A stretch of 17,099 nucleotides of DNA, taken from assembly GCA_021797225.1 (NCBI GenBank), contig JAKAAE010000021.1, forward strand, positions 1 through 17,099, in the 5' to 3' direction. The stretch's first letter is position 1. The number at the start of each line of letters is the position of its first letter. The position numbers and the translations under genes were made by a program. This document shows, in pieces, positions 14,901 through 17,099 of the stretch. The DNA is from Thermoplasmata archaeon (GTDB lineage: Archaea > Thermoplasmatota > Thermoplasmata > Thermoplasmatales > Thermoplasmataceae). Below the pieces are notes generated by a model. The model saw nothing but the letters and a program-made list of their open reading frames with translations. It was not told where the DNA came from and did no database searches.

Positions 14901-17058
14901 TATTGACTATTGATCTATCCACAAGGTCTCTGAAATTTGATGGATTCAGAAGTGTAACAACATCTTTTATTGGAATCCTGCGATTCAATGTTATGGTGAA
15001 TCCATTGTCATTTACGCTTATTCTTGTATTCAAACCGTATTTGTTTGAGACTGCAAGACCATAAGCCCTGGAAAGTGCATCGTTAACCCTTCTTCCAAGT
15101 GGTATGTGGAATATAATGCTGTAAAGATCGTTATCTATGTATCCCTCCACATAGAGGGATTCCTGATCAGGTATGGAAAACTCACCCTGGGATTTTACGT
15201 ATGATATGAGGCTACGCGCTCCGAAGGAGTCCACCCTATAATTTTCCATGAGCCAGTTTTCCGTTTCCTCCCCGTTCTTTATTCTTCTGTAAAGCTCTTT
15301 CCTGAAATCTCCTATGAGTATACCCAGATCGTAGCTCCGTGGGAGGAGCTCACCTGTCCATGAAGGCACAGTAGGTTTCATACCTGTTGCAGTTTTTACA
15401 GTTATATTGTTGCGGGACACTTTCAAAAACATATAGGTTCTTGCTCCAAGCACAAATATATCTCCATTCTTTAGCCGCTCGACGAATTTATCACTGAGCT
15501 GGCCAAGCATTCTTCCCTTCTCATTAACCACATTGTAATTGGCTTCCTCTGGAATGGTACCAACGTTCATAAAATATATCATTCTGGTGCTTGCCTTCTT
15601 TCCGAATTTCTTTTCCTCTTCATCATACCAGATTTTTGAAAATAGTGTGTTGCCTTCTATTCTGCCGGATAGATAATTCAAGGTTGAGATAAAATCATCG
15701 TATTCAAGGTTATGAAATGTGTATGAATTTTTTATTAAATTATATGCCTCGTCCACACCCCATGCCTTTTCAAGTGACATACTTATTATGCCCTGTGATA
15801 GCACGTCCAGTGGATTAACAGGGACTGTTACCTTATCAATTTCGTGATCGTATGCAGCCTTTGTCATAACCGCACATTCCATTAGATCATCCAGGTCGAA
15901 AACTATGAATCTCCCCAGCGAGAGGTCGCGTACGCCATGCCCTGATCTGCCTATTCTCTGAAGTGCCCTGGAAACGGACTTCGGGCTCCCTATCTGAATT
16001 ACCATATCGATGTAACCAATATCGATGCCCAGCTCCAGGGATGTGGATGTAATAACACACTTCAAATCCCCGTCTTTTAACTTGTTTTCCACCTCTATCC
16101 TTGTCTGTTTTCCCAGGGATGAGTGGTGGGCCTCTATATTTTCTATTCCACGTGCCTTAAGCCTCATGGCGACATGCTCAGTGGAGCTTCTTGTGTTTGT
16201 GAATATAAGCGTGGTTTTATGGCTGTTTACCAGGTCAACCAGTATATCATACATCTTTTCATTGGCTACCTCATAGCTTACCAGTGTAAGGTCCTTTACC
16301 GGCGTGATAATTTTTAAATCCAGATATTTATTGGTGTTAACTTCAATTATAGTGAATTCCCTCTGTTTATCACCATTGTACCCACATAAATAGGTACCGA
16401 TCAGATCCAGGGGCGCCTGTGTGGCAGACAATCCAATTCTTACAAAACCCGGTGAAAGATTCTCCAGACGCTCAAGATTAAATGATAATAAAGACCCCCT
16501 TTTTGTTGATGATACCTCATGAATTTCATCAACGATAACATATTCTACACCGGTAAACTTTTCCTTGAACTTTGTAGCTGTTATAGCCAGGGAAAATGAT
16601 TCAGGTGTTGTTATAATTATGTGTGGCGGTTTTTTCAGCATCCTGTTCCTGTCACCCTGTGCTGTATCTCCAGACCGCACTGCTACTTTTATTTCTGGAA
16701 TTTTGAGCCCTTTCCGGGCTGCAATTTCATATATTTCATTCAACGGCTCATTCAAATTTTTGTTGATATCATTTGCAAGAGCCTTCAATGGTGATATATA
16801 AACACAGTAAATTTTATCTTCCAGTTCACCGTGTCTTGCCTTCTGGAAAAGTTCATTGATTATGGAAAGAAAACCTGTAAGTGTTTTTCCTGTGCCTGTG
16901 GGAGAGGAAACAAGGACATTTTTTCTGCTGTGAATGAGTGGGATTGCTTTCTTTTGTGGTTCGCTCAAATCGCTGTATTTATTATTGAACCATTCTGCAA
17001 CAATGTCATCGAGAAAAGGCAATGACTCTTCTACTTTAAATTGATTTTTGTATATCAT
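11962..17058 (-). CDS. lhr: Lhr-family superfamily 2 helicase, very long form
   Basis: ATP-driven nucleic-acid translocase and helicase thought to act in DNA repair. It has 1698 residues, against roughly 850-950 for most archaeal Lhr proteins and 1538 for E. coli Lhr. Core: Walker A Ser-Pro-Thr-Gly-Thr-Gly-Lys-Thr at 52-59, Thr-Thr-Pro-Glu-Ser at 150-154, DEIH at 177-180, Ser-Ala-Thr at 211-213, Phe-Thr-Asn-Thr-Arg at 286-290, and motif VI Gln-Arg-Ile-Gly-Arg-Ser-Gly-His at 367-374. The Lhr-type winged-helix and beta-barrel part follows to about residue 830. The rest is a long tail with up to five winged-helix-like segments (about 1016-1063, 1169-1209, 1233-1264, 1473-1543, 1546-1606). No frameshift or stop interrupts the frame. 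ATG 17058 fits the TATA box and lies at a natural distance from Walker A. Confidence 0.93.
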   Translation of the reverse strand: MIYKNQFKVEESLPFLDDIVAEWFNNKYSDLSEPQKKAIPLIHSRKNVLVSSPTGTGKTLTGFLSIINELFQKARHGELEDKIYCVYISPLKALANDINKNLNEPLNEIYEIAARKGLKIPEIKVAVRSGDTAQGDRNRMLKKPPHIIITTPESFSLAITATKFKEKFTGVEYVIVDEIHEVSSTKRGSLLSFNLERLENLSPGFVRIGLSATQAPLDLIGTYLCGYNGDKQREFTIIEVNTNKYLDLKIITPVKDLTLVSYEVANEKMYDILVDLVNSHKTTLIFTNTRSSTEHVAMRLKARGIENIEAHHSSLGKQTRIEVENKLKDGDLKCVITSTSLELGIDIGYIDMVIQIGSPKSVSRALQRIGRSGHGVRDLSLGRFIVFDLDDLMECAVMTKAAYDHEIDKVTVPVNPLDVLSQGIISMSLEKAWGVDEAYNLIKNSYTFHNLEYDDFISTLNYLSGRIEGNTLFSKIWYDEEEKKFGKKASTRMIYFMNVGTIPEEANYNVVNEKGRMLGQLSDKFVERLKNGDIFVLGARTYMFLKVSRNNITVKTATGMKPTVPSWTGELLPRSYDLGILIGDFRKELYRRIKNGEETENWLMENYRVDSFGARSLISYVKSQGEFSIPDQESLYVEGYIDNDLYSIIFHIPLGRRVNDALSRAYGLAVSNKYGLNTRISVNDNGFTITLNRRIPIKDVVTLLNPSNFRDLVDRSIVNTELFKQRFRYCATRSLMVLRKYKQTDISVARQQLRSDRLLRTLEAMNNFPVIKEAFNEVKYDVMDVERASWYVNDVISRKKFTIRDYSTETSPFSYNLILSGVSDIVLMEDRSKLLKDLRSKLLDKIYGTEGIDFLIKDSKLVENYFRNKIPQVTDEESYVEFARHFLYIDPFKKKYNSPIEYSDINLEDITENLIKSSTITYCFIRSDQWVYSEYYPVVYDLFKKDVQLTDRDKEIYNSINDQKFSEIKKTGFGEQELRDSLIKLESAYMIRKEVHGDRQHYVQNNSIPDIPENSMNIAISRVLSSYGPLSLDELLIRLPVNNEKLEKTLNAMAKNGDILYDYITPIFMKQYMMKSDFEAIVNSTGEDIARKRIVNFTLPVQNVEEYFNKYGFAFDLIDIRIRTGNYRKADLERLLASGDIYYARAIKNKYAYIAKWLMDLLYKLREEKNSEIENQITEHIGRGIDTDEKLADITGMDRRIIKSIIKNLEFKIFITQGKNGTWELYTPSKDIDTGKIIEKYGPVTTRELSRFFWFNPAKLDYSRFPPYYYRNEIYYGGQDINPVSGSLIVMKNDPVSIYMGKYVRNDDFNARFLYNGSEESMFYMEEKAPGIWLDNIDFETGKIKEFLDTVRTVSTKLNADSIIISTENNDLLSIGESIGYKRTDNVIYMGDFDVIADSTENLMSLAVYKYNSCRTTMNYSALSKIYLGIRSDMEAYYTGIRNVELNNYYNSMLIYNFDGPFNLPALGTKNVIALYKAIKKRPLTEAEEEVYKVLISRSMSENELIKSMKLNSLVIKESVKSLYKLNAIAKDKGRRYITINDEYSKIEAIETLLRELITRIGFFDANVYRQLTGQEDDAEYNLCVKKLYRGKIIKEALLPSENRIIYIPYGSHHDKVIDKVSRIIPPRDIIALIFSGYVKSRYHSTSNYLYFKDGTVKLSVSVKKSGKYLTVKKITGDATYKDMAKSEFNSAGYILSS

Positions 17059-17083
17059 TGACGATAATCTGTAAGGTAATTCA

Positions 17084-17095
17084 TATTTATATATA
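17084..17095 (-). promoter_or_regulatory. TATA box of the Lhr helicase gene (leaderless)
   Basis: On the minus strand this reads tatatataaata, ending 25 bases before ATG 17058. This is the spacing expected if transcription starts at or a few bases before the start codon. Confidence 0.6.
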
Positions 17096-17099
17096 ACAT

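Noticed and set aside
14711..15064. 117-codon plus-strand frame inside the helicase gene
   Set aside because: It is a shadow of the long helicase frame on the other strand; no family features and no start signals.

Overview
The window looks like archaeal DNA from the order Thermoplasmatales (Thermoplasma, Picrophilus, Ferroplasma or Acidiplasma type). The evidence is an intact tricorn protease, a nicotinate phosphoribosyltransferase that matches my memory of the Thermoplasma acidophilum enzyme almost block for block, and a glycerate 2-kinase of the kind used in the non-phosphorylative Entner-Doudoroff pathway. The DNA is AT-rich, arginine is mostly AGA/AGG and isoleucine often ATA. Nearly every gene that opens a transcript has a TATA box 20-30 bases before its start and no Shine-Dalgarno site, which indicates leaderless mRNAs. 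I cannot name the species.

Layout. Bases 1-373 hold the possible end of an upstream gene and an AT-rich spacer. A 51-residue charged protein (374-529) follows. Next come tricorn protease (626-3697), a GT4-type glycosyltransferase (3841-4950) and cysteinyl-tRNA synthetase (5023-6390), all on the plus strand, each with its own promoter. A two-gene NAD salvage operon follows: nicotinamidase (6563-7117) overlapping nicotinate phosphoribosyltransferase (7110-8270). A roughly 490-base very AT-rich spacer separates it from a minus-strand APC-family amino-acid permease (8764-10275). Divergent from the permease is a glycerate 2-kinase (10468-11742) with a 53-residue protein (11772-11933) behind it on the same transcript. 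The rest is a very long minus-strand Lhr-family helicase (11962-17058), convergent with that pair.

How the genes work together. The clear functional unit is the nicotinamide to nicotinate to NaMN operon. Tricorn trims proteasome products to short peptides and the permease may import amino acids, so peptide and amino-acid use is a theme, but these genes are not an operon. The glycerate kinase feeds 2-phosphoglycerate into lower glycolysis. I see no rRNA, tRNA, CRISPR array or intact insertion sequence.

I found no clear new multi-gene system. The items most worth a second look are a cysteinyl-tRNA synthetase with Asp in place of a zinc-binding Cys, the very long winged-helix tail on the Lhr helicase, a small HicB-like protein behind glycerate kinase, a charged 51-residue protein before tricorn, and a repeated pattern in which the longest reading frame starts inside a TATA box.
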